Made by a program: the position numbers and the translations under genes. The notes under the pieces were generated by a model. It was not told the DNA's origin, searched no databases, and saw only the letters and a program-made list of their open reading frames with translations. Positions 10,172-20,700 of a stretch of DNA of 45,665 nucleotides are shown here, piece after piece; the first letter of the stretch is position 1, and the number at the start of each line of letters is the position of its first letter. The DNA comes from Pelomyxa schiedti (taxonomy: Eukaryota > Evosea > Pelobiontida > Pelomyxidae). The stretch is from contig JAHLWZ010000630.1 of NCBI GenBank assembly GCA_020536535.1, positions 1 through 45,665 of the forward strand, written 5' to 3'.

Positions 10172-10972
10172 CAGGCAGACTCTCTTGCTCTTTGGCAAAG
10201 GTGCATACATCAAATAATTGTCATGTGAACCTGTGTGGATGTTAGAAGCAGAAAGCCAATAAAAAGGACAAACCAAGTTTGCGGCCAACTTGCGGCAGTC
10301 TTGAACATAATAGCAGCTTGTCAATCTGTGCCTTGGTTAGCTGGGGGAAAAAAAAGGGAGAAGGACATACTGGAGTCGGCAACTGGGATCCAGGCAGACT
10401 CTCTTGCTCTTTGCAAGGGACAAAAGCACATATATCAAATAATGGTTGCCTGTTGTCATGTGAACCTGTGTGAATGTTAGAAACAGAAAGCCAATAAATG
10501 GGACAAACTGGCAAACTCGCTGAAGTCATGAACTTAACAGCAGCTTGTTACAAAATCTATGCATTGGTTAGCTGGGGAAAAAAAAAGGGAGAAGGGGATA
10601 CCAGAATCGGCAACTGGAATCCTTTAGCCGTTCTGCACTGGCTTGTCAGGTTAGTTGGAAAAAGAGGAGTAAGTTGAGGGCACACCCAAGAGGAGAGCCG
10701 CCAAAAAGGAAAGTAGCCCTGATGTGCAAGGATGTCAAGATTTAGCACGGGAGCTTGGTGGAACTGCCGATCCAATTCAACCAAGCTGTTCAGTAGTTAA
10801 CGGGAAAAAGGGGGAAAAGGTAAAAAGGGGGAAAAGGGAAGTGCACCACACTGCGATCAGCCATAAAGGGTGACCGCTGGTCCAATTTCAACCAAGCTAC
10901 TTGGACCCACCCTGACGAGCTTCCGATTTGGAACAGGGTGATCCCAATCTGTGGCTCTCCAAATTGCTCAAA
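10172..10972 (+). repeat. dispersed repeat family A, copy 1
   Basis: Nearly identical to 44721-45665 from 10276 onward. Internally it is built from imperfect tandem units of about 220-230 bp: CAGGCAGACTCTCTTGCTCT recurs at 10172 and 10391, and TTAGCTGGGG followed by an A8 tract and GGGAGAAG recurs near 10336 and 10568. It contains a GGTAAAAAGGGGGAAAA microsatellite near 10800-10840. Relative to copy 2 it has about 29 extra bases near 10720-10750 and lacks the 270-bp insert. No ORF of note, so it is probably a non-autonomous mobile or satellite-like element. Confidence 0.9.
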
Positions 10973-12232
10973 GTGTAACCACTGTGGGGCTTTTCTCCCA
11001 AAGTGGGCCTATTTACTGGAGGGTGGGAACACTTTGACTTTAGGGTGTGTACCAGCACTACATGATCCTGAGATGATCCTGAGATCACATCTTGCACTCA
11101 ACATCACACAATGAGACTGCATTTGAGCACGACATTACAACCACGTGGATCGCTGATCGTTGCGTTCTATCCACGAGAATTTTCTTCGTTCGAAGAAGGC
11201 ATCAGTTCTGTTTTTCTGCAACATCAAGGCATGTGGAGATACCGACATAGTGGCGAGAGAGAATCCGGCATGGTGGAATCATGATTGCACTGCGAAGTGA
11301 TAATGCAGAATCGCGTCCTCAATCGGCATTTTCGAGGATATTACCGGCACTGAAGCGGACATTTCCGGCACTGGCAGCATGCACCCTGCAACACAATTAG
11401 TACGGAAATGACGGGAATCATGCATACAACATTCAGCAAACGTTCTTACAAACGCGGGAATGCTAGATATGCAGAATCGAAGTTCAGATCATCCAAAGCT
11501 ATGTAGCATTATTACCACTCTATTTATTCATTTCGGTTGTATTTATTGGTTTATTGGCTTGTATTTGAGTTATATTAAGCAGTTAATGCTACTTGGGTAG
11601 CGAATTTCACTCTATGACATAGAAATTTTCGAAATAGTCATGGTAAACATTATTTTGAATGAGGAATACATACCCAATGTTTTGCACTCTGTCTGTGCAT
11701 ATGGATTAGCTACAAAGCTACGTATCAATTTCCACTCTCAGAATTGTCATAAAATCGGTTCACCAACCCTAAATGATTTGTTAGTCAATTTGAATTTAAA
11801 AACAAAGATTACCTGAACCTATGTTTCACATTTCTGCACAGGGATTGCAGAACCCTCTGGATTATGTGACACCATCTGAGATATCATTAGTAATGGAATG
11901 ACTATGTCACACTGTGTCGACCTTAGGGAAGGGTGCCCTCAGGAACACAGTAGTGAGGCTGCCTTCATGGAAGCTCACTGCATCTCATGATGTCATAGCT
12001 ATCATGGCCAGGACTTATCTATGTTAGACCTCATTGTTAGTTGGCCAACAGGATGTGATAATGGGAAAAAAGGTGTGCACTTTGTTCCCCTGTAGGATTA
12101 CCCAGGGCACTCCAACATGGAAATTTTAGCTGCACTGAAAAACAGCATTGGAATTGCTGAAATCAATGTGAACAGCATTGGAATTGCACAGCCTGAGAGA
12201 TCTGGACACCAAGCCAGAATCTATGAGTTGAT
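10973..12232. other. gene-free AT-rich stretch
   Basis: No supported ORF. Near 11340-11390 a CCGGCACTG word repeats in tandem-like fashion, and around 11500-11800 the sequence is strongly AT-rich. Nothing here looks like an RNA gene. Confidence 0.4.
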
Positions 12233-12690
12233 ATTCATATCATCTGGAGGCACCAGAATCTTCTGCATGAAGTTAGTTTATCATCTCTGGAAGAGAATGG
12301 CATTACCTTGCTCAAATTGGAGGCAGTGCAAGATGGACAACCTGAGGATTTTCTGGCAATTCTGACACCAAGTCTGCACACAGCATAGGGTCAAATTCGA
12401 GAATGGCACTGCACACACAGGAGACACCTGGAAGCATGGGAAATGCTAAAACGCCAGCAAGGAAACCAAGGCAAGGAAGCCACAATTTGCATATATTCAC
12501 CAAGCATGGAAATTGCTCAGAATTCTATCGTTTTCAAATCGGACCTATTTCTGGAGTTAGAGGAAATCTCTGAGAAACTGAACATACCTATTCTTGCCAA
12601 GAACATGAAGCTCAGCAACGAGAGCACTGCACGCAATCTAGCACTTGCTCTAGGACCGCCATGAGCAAGAATATTCTGAGGTGTACACTA
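12233..12690 (+). repeat. dispersed repeat family B, copy 2 (diverged)
   Basis: Counterpart of 6945-7395 in the same orientation. A 73-codon frame (12443-12664) begins with an ATG and contains VFKSDLFLELEEISEKLNIP, whose pattern matches the frame at 7136-7363 in copy 1 (VFKPDLLLELE...EELDIPEL). The frame ends at the shared GGACCGCCAT-AGCAAG block. No intact gene is seen around it. Confidence 0.75.
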
Positions 12691-13803
12691 TTCAATTCAG
12701 CTGAGAGCAGCAAGCAGATCATTGGCAATGCCAAGGCAATGGCACCTAATGGTTATCAGAGGCTGATACAAAGGGTAGGAGCAAACCTGATCCAGCAAAA
12801 CGCAAGAAGCACATCAGCACAGCTCACAGCATGCTAGATCATTCAAGCTGCACAAAGCCAAGCAAAGGAGCACTCAGCAACAACAGCAGTCTTTGCTACC
12901 TTCGCCATGTAAGAGATCATCTTATGGAAAATGGAACCATACCTGGGAACAATTCTTGCTTGCAATTCATCCAAGCTGGAAGCTGGCAGCACAAATTCCA
13001 AGGAGAACATCCAGACCAATCACTGCAATGAGTGGACAGCATCCCAACAACTACAGAACGAATTGGCAAGTCACTTCAAGCTTGGAAATACAATCAGCCC
13101 AATTTCAGTTCCACAAGAGTCCCTTGTTCTGTCAGAAGTCAGACGCAGAACAGCAACTATTCTGGACTTACCCAAAGGCTTTAGGCATACAGAGCACTTT
13201 CTCAGGTGCAGGAGACATCAGCATCAATCCCTATGACACATCTGTATCTGAGTTAGCATGGTAGCTAGAATTGCATCACATACGAACCTGAACAAATTTC
13301 TGTGCAATCAGGCAGCTTTCACACAAGCCTGTCATCAGCAGCAACTCTACTCTGGCCAGCATAGCATTTTCTGCACAGCAAATCACTGGTCCGATACACT
13401 GGAAACTCTATCTGGAACACCATTGTAGTAGGTCAAGCAAAAGTAATAAATAATAAACTTCTGTTTGTATTTGGGCTTCTTTCTCCCTTACTACACAAGT
13501 AAAACAACACCCCAGCACACCTCACAGTGTGGTGGTCACTATCCAAAACCAATCTACCTCGGCACAATGATGGTTGAAAAAATTCTGCGGTGGTGTGGGC
13601 AACGAAATGTGCATTGGTTGAATTGATCCACACCTTGCTGCCGGCGTACTGTGCTTTCACTCACTCCCTCGATGCATCTCTTCACGATTTTTTTGTTTTT
13701 TTTAGTGTGCTTTTTTCTACAATCAGAGGAGTTTTTTTCGTTTACCCCCTGTTGACAACAGTGATGAGTGTAATGAAGTGCACGTGGTGGTCTTGGGCTA
13801 CAC
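12691..13803. other. no supported gene; possible 3' flank of the minus-strand paralogue
   Basis: 12.7-13.4 kb continues the GCA-rich, repeat-like composition; the overlapping plus-strand frames at 12893-13264 have no recognisable content. 13.44-13.80 kb is AT-rich and would hold the 3' untranslated region of the minus-strand gene that ends at 13804. A minus-strand open frame at 13554-13832 is not needed to complete that gene. Confidence 0.4.
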
Positions 13804-16644
13804 CTAATCCTAAAAAAAGTAAGCAACAGCAATGGTTAGTGCCAAGAAACCTTGTGGTCAAGAGGGGATGCCAGTGCTTTCTTCCCTTTCATCTTAGCTG
13901 TGTAAATGTGAATAATCAAGTTTGTGGTGTGCTCTTTACCTTCTCGTGCTGCGGTAGCTTGCGCTCTTTGTTGCTCTCTTGAGGGTAGGTGTGCCGGCAC
14001 CACGAAACCGGGAATTTGATTCCCATATAGGGCAAAAGAATTGTCCGTAGCTGTAAAAGGAATATCCTCTGCAGACAAAAAGATGCGGCAAGCTAGATGG
14101 TTGAGAGAAAGAAAGTTATTCTACTATGTATACTTACCACTTTGTTTTATTTGTGGACACATGTTATTCACGAAGTCATATGCTTCTATGTTTAGTCCCT
14201 GGGCAGTCTTGCAATCAGTCATTTGTATAAAATCTGAGGTTTTTTTATTAGCAGAGAAAAATCACCTAAAAGATTGGGCAGGTACAGTAGCTATCAGAAA
14301 CCTCACTATTGTTTTTCCGGGTGATGCGAACGGGGGTAATGACGGTAAAAGGCTTTTTATCTTCTACCAATACAAGGCTAGCTCCATAGCTGCAGGCTGT
14401 TTCCACGGCAACGTTGCACATAAGTCCAACTCTAAAATCTACAAGAAGTAGGTACCTACTCTGTAATAACCGGTTAACGCACTTGGAGTATCGGAGAAAG
14501 ACCAGGAGAGATTCAATTTTGAAGCCCAAACATGGAACAGGTTCCGCAGTCTACTGCCCGGTGTAATTAGTTCTTGAAGGCAATAACTTTTAAATGGTGA
14601 ATCTAGGTATCGCCTCAGCAAGTGCATCCAGGGGAAACTTGCCATCTAAAAGAGGTTATATTCTTTTAGAAAAAGAATGAGGGGCATACAGCATGATAAG
14701 GGGCAGCGTCAGGGTCTGCAAGTACAGGCAGACTCCCAAAAGTAAATGGGGGCACAAACCGGAACTCAAGCGTTGAAATTCGCTCTACAATAGAAAAGCT
14801 GTTCATGTTGAGGTCGTGACTAAGAGTATGAAAATGCTGCGCTTCCGCCATTGTGGTTGCTGTGAAACGCATGCAATCAGGTGTTTCACTTTGTATTTCT
14901 CCTGGGTGCAATGCCCCTTGTAAATCCTCTAAACAGCTTGATGCCCCAGCTTCACGTGCATATCTACCATGAGAATGAGACAAGGAATACAAAGGAAAGC
15001 AAACCTAGATAGGATTCCTGCCTGCAGTTTACTGGCTGCCATTTTTATGGCTCCATATTGTTTATGTTGGTTTGATTTTACCCTGAAAAAGTGAGTCTTG
15101 CTGCTACTAGATTGTAGTGTACATGTCTATGTAGGCCATCATCATACTGGCTGGGCCAAAAAAAAATGATGCCAGTTCTTTCCACAAATTCTCTTCATAG
15201 GTTGTACCAAATAACCCTAATCTAAAGATCAGCGGAAGTATTATCTCTGCCACCGGGGGTGTTATTAGAGGGTTCTACACAGGAGAAGAGAGTTATTAGT
15301 AAACACTAGAACGTTATGTACGTACAACTATATTGCGGAATTGTATGACATTAGAAATTGGTGGGATATCAATGGGTGAGCTGCTAGAGGTTATGATGAT
15401 GACCTTGCTTGAAATCATGATTTCGTGTAGTTTTCTAGGGTGAAAGGAGTTAGTGTTATGAAACAATGTTGCACTCATACGTAAAACCAATAGAAGCATT
15501 AGGGAAAAGAGGTGCTGCTTGAAGTCTGCTCACATATAACACGGAATGGGCGGCTGTCAACCAAGCGCCGTTATTCTCTGCTATTAGGTTCATAAGTTCG
15601 GTGCTGGTACCTATTGAGGAGCGTGAGAAGACTCTACCTAAGTTGGAAGAGACCTTCGTGTTGACATAGATCTGAAAAATAGAGATGTACAATGGAGACC
15701 TTAGAAGCAGTGCGAGTTTCAAGCTCCGAAATGAAGCCCATAACATTGTAGTCGCAGTATAGCTCGTCACCTTCACATAGTGTCAGTGAAAATGCTACCA
15801 AACAAAAACGAGTGAAAGATAAAAACTCACCAACGGTTATCCAGCAGGCTTGCAAATTTATACTGGCTTCTGCCCACTCACGAAAACACTTGGTCCTCCA
15901 CCATATTGTTCTAAGTGGCCTGCAATTCCAAATGTTGAGCGCTTCCGGGTCTGTATCAAGCTCCACGGAGTCAACTCGTACCTCGTCCACGGTGTATTGC
16001 GACAGGTGTGGTTCTGTGAAACTTGATGAAGATGTTGTAGTAGTTGATGTGGTTTGTGCGGTAGGGGCAACATTCGAGCAGGGCTCTGCCCGTTTGTAAA
16101 TTGTTTGTTCCGGTAGCTGTGGCATAGGCCGAGAGTTGAATTGTGCAACTGTCGGCGGTACTTTTGGGTGCAGGGGAGGGGGTTCTTCAAGTTGGGCAAG
16201 GGCAGCGCGTATGATGACTGATAGCTTTTCGCTTTTGGGTGTGGGGTTCCTGGTATAACCACTCGCCGCTCGAGCACTTCGGCTGCAGAAGGCCATCAAG
16301 GCCAACAATCGGGACCCCACATTTGCCTTCAGGAATTCAGGATTTTTCCATAATGCAGGATCATCGAGCAACTCAGTTATTTCAGCCAGTTTCCCACGAT
16401 GCCCAGCCATGAGGTTTTCTTCAACATATTCTACAACCCTCACAAATGGCCTGGGGCCGTGTTGTCCAGTTTCCTCGAAGAGTTTAGTGCCAACATCAAT
16501 GAACTCATTCCAGACTTCCACATTCGCGATGGGACAGCTATTTGTCTCTATGTTCTTCGAAAGAGCAACGAAACTCCTTGAGTGCACGTTGAGATCTCGC
16601 CCCACATCCGACTCGTATTTTTCAGCATCCCACCCTGTTGCCAT
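13804..16644 (-). CDS. unknown multi-exon protein, paralogue M of the 17-20 kb gene
   Basis: I reconstruct 14 exons: 16644-15831, 15794-15700, 15671-15481, 15434-15326, 15274-15186, 15150-15082, 15031-15005, 14963-14690, 14645-14532, 14460-14307, 14233-14138, 14068-13940, 13897-13851 and 13809-13804. All junctions are GT-AG with consistent phases, giving about 737 residues. The last exon would be only GAT TAG; if that intron is retained, the stop is at 13836. An N-terminal helical domain (residues ~20-125; FVALSK, VEVWNEFIDVGTKL) is followed by a Pro/Thr/Ser linker, then a domain shared with the divergent neighbour (LNIWNCRPL; VHYNLVAARLTFSGKLQAG; FVPPFTFGSLPVLADPD). I recognise no known family. 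Transcription starts about 500 bp from its paralogue's start. Confidence 0.7.
15672..15699 (-). other. 28-nt intron in paralogue M
   Basis: GTCTCC donor and TTTTTCAG acceptor with only 28 nt between exon ends. Removing it restores the frame IYVNTKVSSNLGRVFSRS. The upstream exon (VMGFISELETRTASK) aligns roughly with the paralogue, which argues against a longer alternative intron. Confidence 0.6.
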
Positions 16645-17139
16645 GGATGTTTTTTTTCGATTTAGTAACTGATGCAGAGATCCTGAACGTGGCGCAGCGA
16701 TTTAATAGCAAAATGGACTTTACTGCATTAGGTTTTGGGCTTGACAAGTGTTTTGACAGGCAGGGAACTAGTGTCGCCCAGGAGACAACTCAAAGTTATG
16801 TTGTAGATCAACTCCTAAAATTAAAAAACCCAAGACCATGAAAGCTGGTGTGTACCGACCTCTGCGATATTTTTTGTTGCTGTTGCTTGGCTTTTTATTC
16901 TCCAGTGCTTTGGACAGGCGTCTTGTGTCCTACGTTAACGTCCGTGTGGTCTACGTCGATAAGGCAACACGCCCATTGTGAAGTGCATCGTACTCCAGTT
17001 CCTCGGGTTCCACGGTGGGATTTTGCAGCTTCCTTTTTTACTAAAACCATGGTGGGAACATTCTAGATTTTCTATCGCTGCACAGGATCGGCGTGCTGCC
17101 GAATACACGCACGGGACCACTTGGACGCAATAACACGAG
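16645..17139. promoter_or_regulatory. shared upstream region of the head-to-head paralogues
   Basis: The 495 bp between the two divergent ATGs holds no supported gene (a short plus-strand frame at 16638-16841 has no homology). It must contain both promoters. I see no canonical TATA box close to either ATG, so no specific element is assigned. Confidence 0.5.
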
Positions 17140-20100
17140 ATGTTATCGATAGACAACGAGCTACGACGATCGCTTCGGACCGGTTCGACAACGCCGCCGG
17201 TACCTACGGCCCCCACGTCGATTTCTGCCGAAACCCCCGCAACGTCCCCGGCCCCGTTGGCACCACTTACGGCGAGCACGACCGCGCAGGGACCAGAGGA
17301 GGAGAGGACGCTGGACCGGAAAAGGTGCACGCCGTCAGCCGCGATCTCGCCCGCCCAGGCGCTCAACGACACCCTGCAGCGGACCTTCTCGCTGCGCTCG
17401 CAGGCGTTTGTGGCGTTCCGCGGTTTCATGGAAGATGAGATGCTCCCACAAAATTTCACAAAATCTGAGTGGGATTCCGTTGTGGAAATGGGTACTCAGC
17501 TACAGCAGAAAATGAGGTCAGGCCACAGCATCGTCTCTGATGCCCACGCGATGCAATTTGATGTGAGATTGAGAGAGAAATTGGAGGCTACCATGAAAAC
17601 CTTCACTAAGGTATGGAAGAAGAAGGATGCACTCAAAAGCGAACCCGTGGTGGTTCAGGTTTTAGTCGCCATTGCATATTTCCTGAAGTGCAAAAAACAA
17701 TGCGGAAGTTCCCCTTCCAGTGGAGACATCCCTATCTCCACTAGATTTACACCTACAGAGCAACAACCGAAAATGCCTTCAACACAGTATCCAACTGCCA
17801 CTTCCTTCCCAGGTTCAAATTCCTCCTCGGCTGCACCTGAAAAAGACCCCAATAACTACGTTTTATGCTTAGTCCCACTGCCAACTCCAGAGATTCCTCA
17901 ACTCCATTTACTACAGCATAATTCATTGGATACTATTGTTGAAATCCAGTGCAGTGGTGTAGATATGGAGCCATTGCGGGGTTGGAATTTTCGCCCTGCA
18001 AACCCCTACACAGTGTCGTATAAAACACAGGAGCATAGAAATGTTGCCATAAAGATGCTTTGTAAGAAAATAAGTGATCCTCTCAAACTATGGACTATTG
18101 CCGGTATTAAGTTCAAGTTTTACTTTATATTGAAAGATAACGTTCGATAAAAAAGGAAAGGAGGATATCGCCTCCGAGACTGTTGACAGTTTGGAGGGCG
18201 AAATTAGAAACATCTGGAAAACAAGATATTACTGCAATGCGCACACAACGGCGCCTTGTTGCTGTCACATTTCATTTGATCGATTCCTTCAAAACCAAGG
18301 TGTGGAGTGAACGACACTTTCATACAAATCTCTGTTTCCTTACTTTTATAGTTGATGCTGAAACTTTATTTTCTGAACTTCATGAGTTCAGAGACGACTG
18401 GAACTCAGTCAATGGTATCTTGCACGTTAGCAATGTCAGAGATCCGGAGGGGACAACACCAAGGAATATACAAGATGCACTCTTGTAAGCATGATATTGT
18501 TTTATTTGCGTTTCCATTGAATGTGTTTTCTCCAGGAATCTTATTGAAATTGGGAAGAAAATTGCCTTGATTATTTCTGGATCTCTTTTGGTTCTGTCCA
18601 AATATAATTTAGAGCCAGGAATCTTTGAAAATGTTTTGGTGTGGCATTTACAGTGCAACTCTCGGCCTTTATTAACTTCCACAATAGACTCCAATTGTAT
18701 CTCGCGAAGTAGCTTTTCAGCTACTCTATAATATTTTTGATACAACACCTGGCAGTTCCTTCTTTGGGTTGGAACAAGATAGAATATTGGACCAAATGCG
18801 TCTGGTTGCTGCAGCTCTAGAATATACTCCTACGCTTTTTTTGGAGTTTCTCTCAGTGTATGAAACATTTTACACACCTCAATATCCACCAACCATAAAC
18901 TACCTAGCATGCAAAGGTTCTCTAGTAAATACCCAGATCGTTCCCCAGATTTGTTAGATATAATATTGGAAAGTTGGAAACAAGTTCTAAACGATATCAC
19001 TGAAGAAACTAAGTATAAGGAGAGGTGTTTGTTATTCCCTGTTCTAAAGATTGTATCCCTTTTGAGGTCTATTGGTCGCATCAAGATCTCCGAGTTGAAA
19101 GAACACCTGTTGCGTATCCTTCCAGAAATAGATTGGTGTGGATTAAGATCAAGAGGAACTTTTGAAGTTCCGTCAAGTAAAAGCCAAAGTTATCCCTTAA
19201 CATTTTTAAACTCACGAAAAGAAGGTAAAAAACTAATAGAAATTGGAGAGATACTGGATACCATAGGGTGGAGCTGTTTTATTCCGCTTCCAGGGGATCG
19301 TTTCAAAGTCTATGTTCCTTTTGCAGTCTTAGCACCTTTGTATGACCCTGAATGGCAACTAGATCTTGATGTATTAACATATCATTCACTTTTTTTTGTT
19401 TTAATCCTTTTTTTTCCAGACAGAGTCTTGGCGTCACAAAATGGTTTTGATGAAACCAACAAAAGGATTCTCATTTGAAGAATGTGTTCAACGTGTTCAA
19501 ATGGATCCGGGATCTCCTGGGTTCTGTGCCATGTGGGAATCGCCAAGATATCATGCTGATCCCAGTACATTTTTTTTTGTTTGTAGACTTGCATTAACAT
19601 AAAAAAGATTCACACAAAAGAATAAAGACTTTTACTCATTTGCATGAGGTGTCCACAGATTGGATGATAGTCTATAAGGTTCTTGGCTGTAAAAATGATG
19701 TAAAAACAGAAACCACGACAGAAAAAGTTGATAGCGTCAGTTTAGGACTTAAAAGTGTGTTATTTTCCCTGTTTTCCTCTTAACTAATCCATTCTCTAAA
19801 GATAAGATATGCATTGCAAATCCTGATGCGCCAGATTACATTCAAAGTGCGAAATGTGTTATGTGGTTTTTTTGTATTTACTTCTCTCCCCCAGATCAGT
19901 CGCAAATTACCTGCAAATCTAAAGCCCTGGAATCAAAATGTGAAAAGGGCTGGGTAGAAGCCCTCAAACGAAAAGAGAACGGTGAGTTTCTTTTCTATTC
20001 TTCGTTTCACTAAAAACAAATTAGCAGTGTACACATTTCTTTCAGCCAATCAGTTAGTGCCCACACCTGCATTGCTGGACTACATGAGAAGAGACCACGT

Positions 20101-20349
20101 TGTGCTCATTGACGGCATTAAATTCTGGAAGGAATTTCGGATAATGTCAGGGCCATATCTCTTCTGTCTTTTCCCTGAAGCTTTTTTATATGCCATTGAC
20201 CCTGCCTTAGGAGCACGCGTGTTTGGTATGAAAAAGTTTCTACTTGCTGCCCTGCTAACTTTCTGGCAGACCCAAATATTCATCATGAACAAAATCACCC
20301 ACCTATACCAAAAAAGTCACGAGCCTGTTCTCCAGCAAATAGCTCATAA
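17140..20349 (+). CDS. unknown multi-exon protein, paralogue P of the 13.8-16.6 kb gene
   Basis: Twelve exons: 17140-18103, 18156-18299, 18352-18484, 18536-18638, 18688-18857, 18908-19370, 19420-19564, 19608-19754, 19802-19855, 19895-19981, 20046-20225 and 20270-20349. All phases are consistent and the protein is 889 residues. A Pro/Thr/Ala-rich leader (~90 residues) precedes a helical domain (QAFVAFRGFMEDE, EWDSVVEMGTQLQQKM), a Ser/Pro linker and the conserved region (PLRGWNFRPAN; DQMRLVAAALEYTPTLF; YVPFAVLAPLYDPEW). The region after ~700 (GWVEALKRKENA, YMRRDHVVLIDGIKFWKEF) is longer than in the neighbour. A shorter form stopping at 19602 is possible if the 19565-19607 intron, which uses an AAAAAAG acceptor, is not removed. 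Family unknown. Confidence 0.72.
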
Positions 20350-20700
20350 AATCAAAAATACAAACAACAAATCAAAATTTTTTTCCATACCAAGCCAGCT
20401 CCCTCAGCCCGCTTCGCATTGGGTGCGACAGTTATTGCTCAAATTGTTCTTCCCAACAGGCCACATCAGCCCTATCCCACACACACCAAATCACCATCAC
20501 CACAACCACCACGATTGCACCCGTAATCCGTTCCACCGGAACCGACGAGTTAATTTGCCAGAACAACTGCCCGTTGCAGCTTTTTTGTTCCCAGGTCACA
20601 GAAGTGCTTGTTTGGCAGAACCCCACACCTAGTAGATTGATGAATTTCCAACAGATTTATCGTTCTTCGCCGAGTTTGCGCTGAGCTACCCAATAAGACG

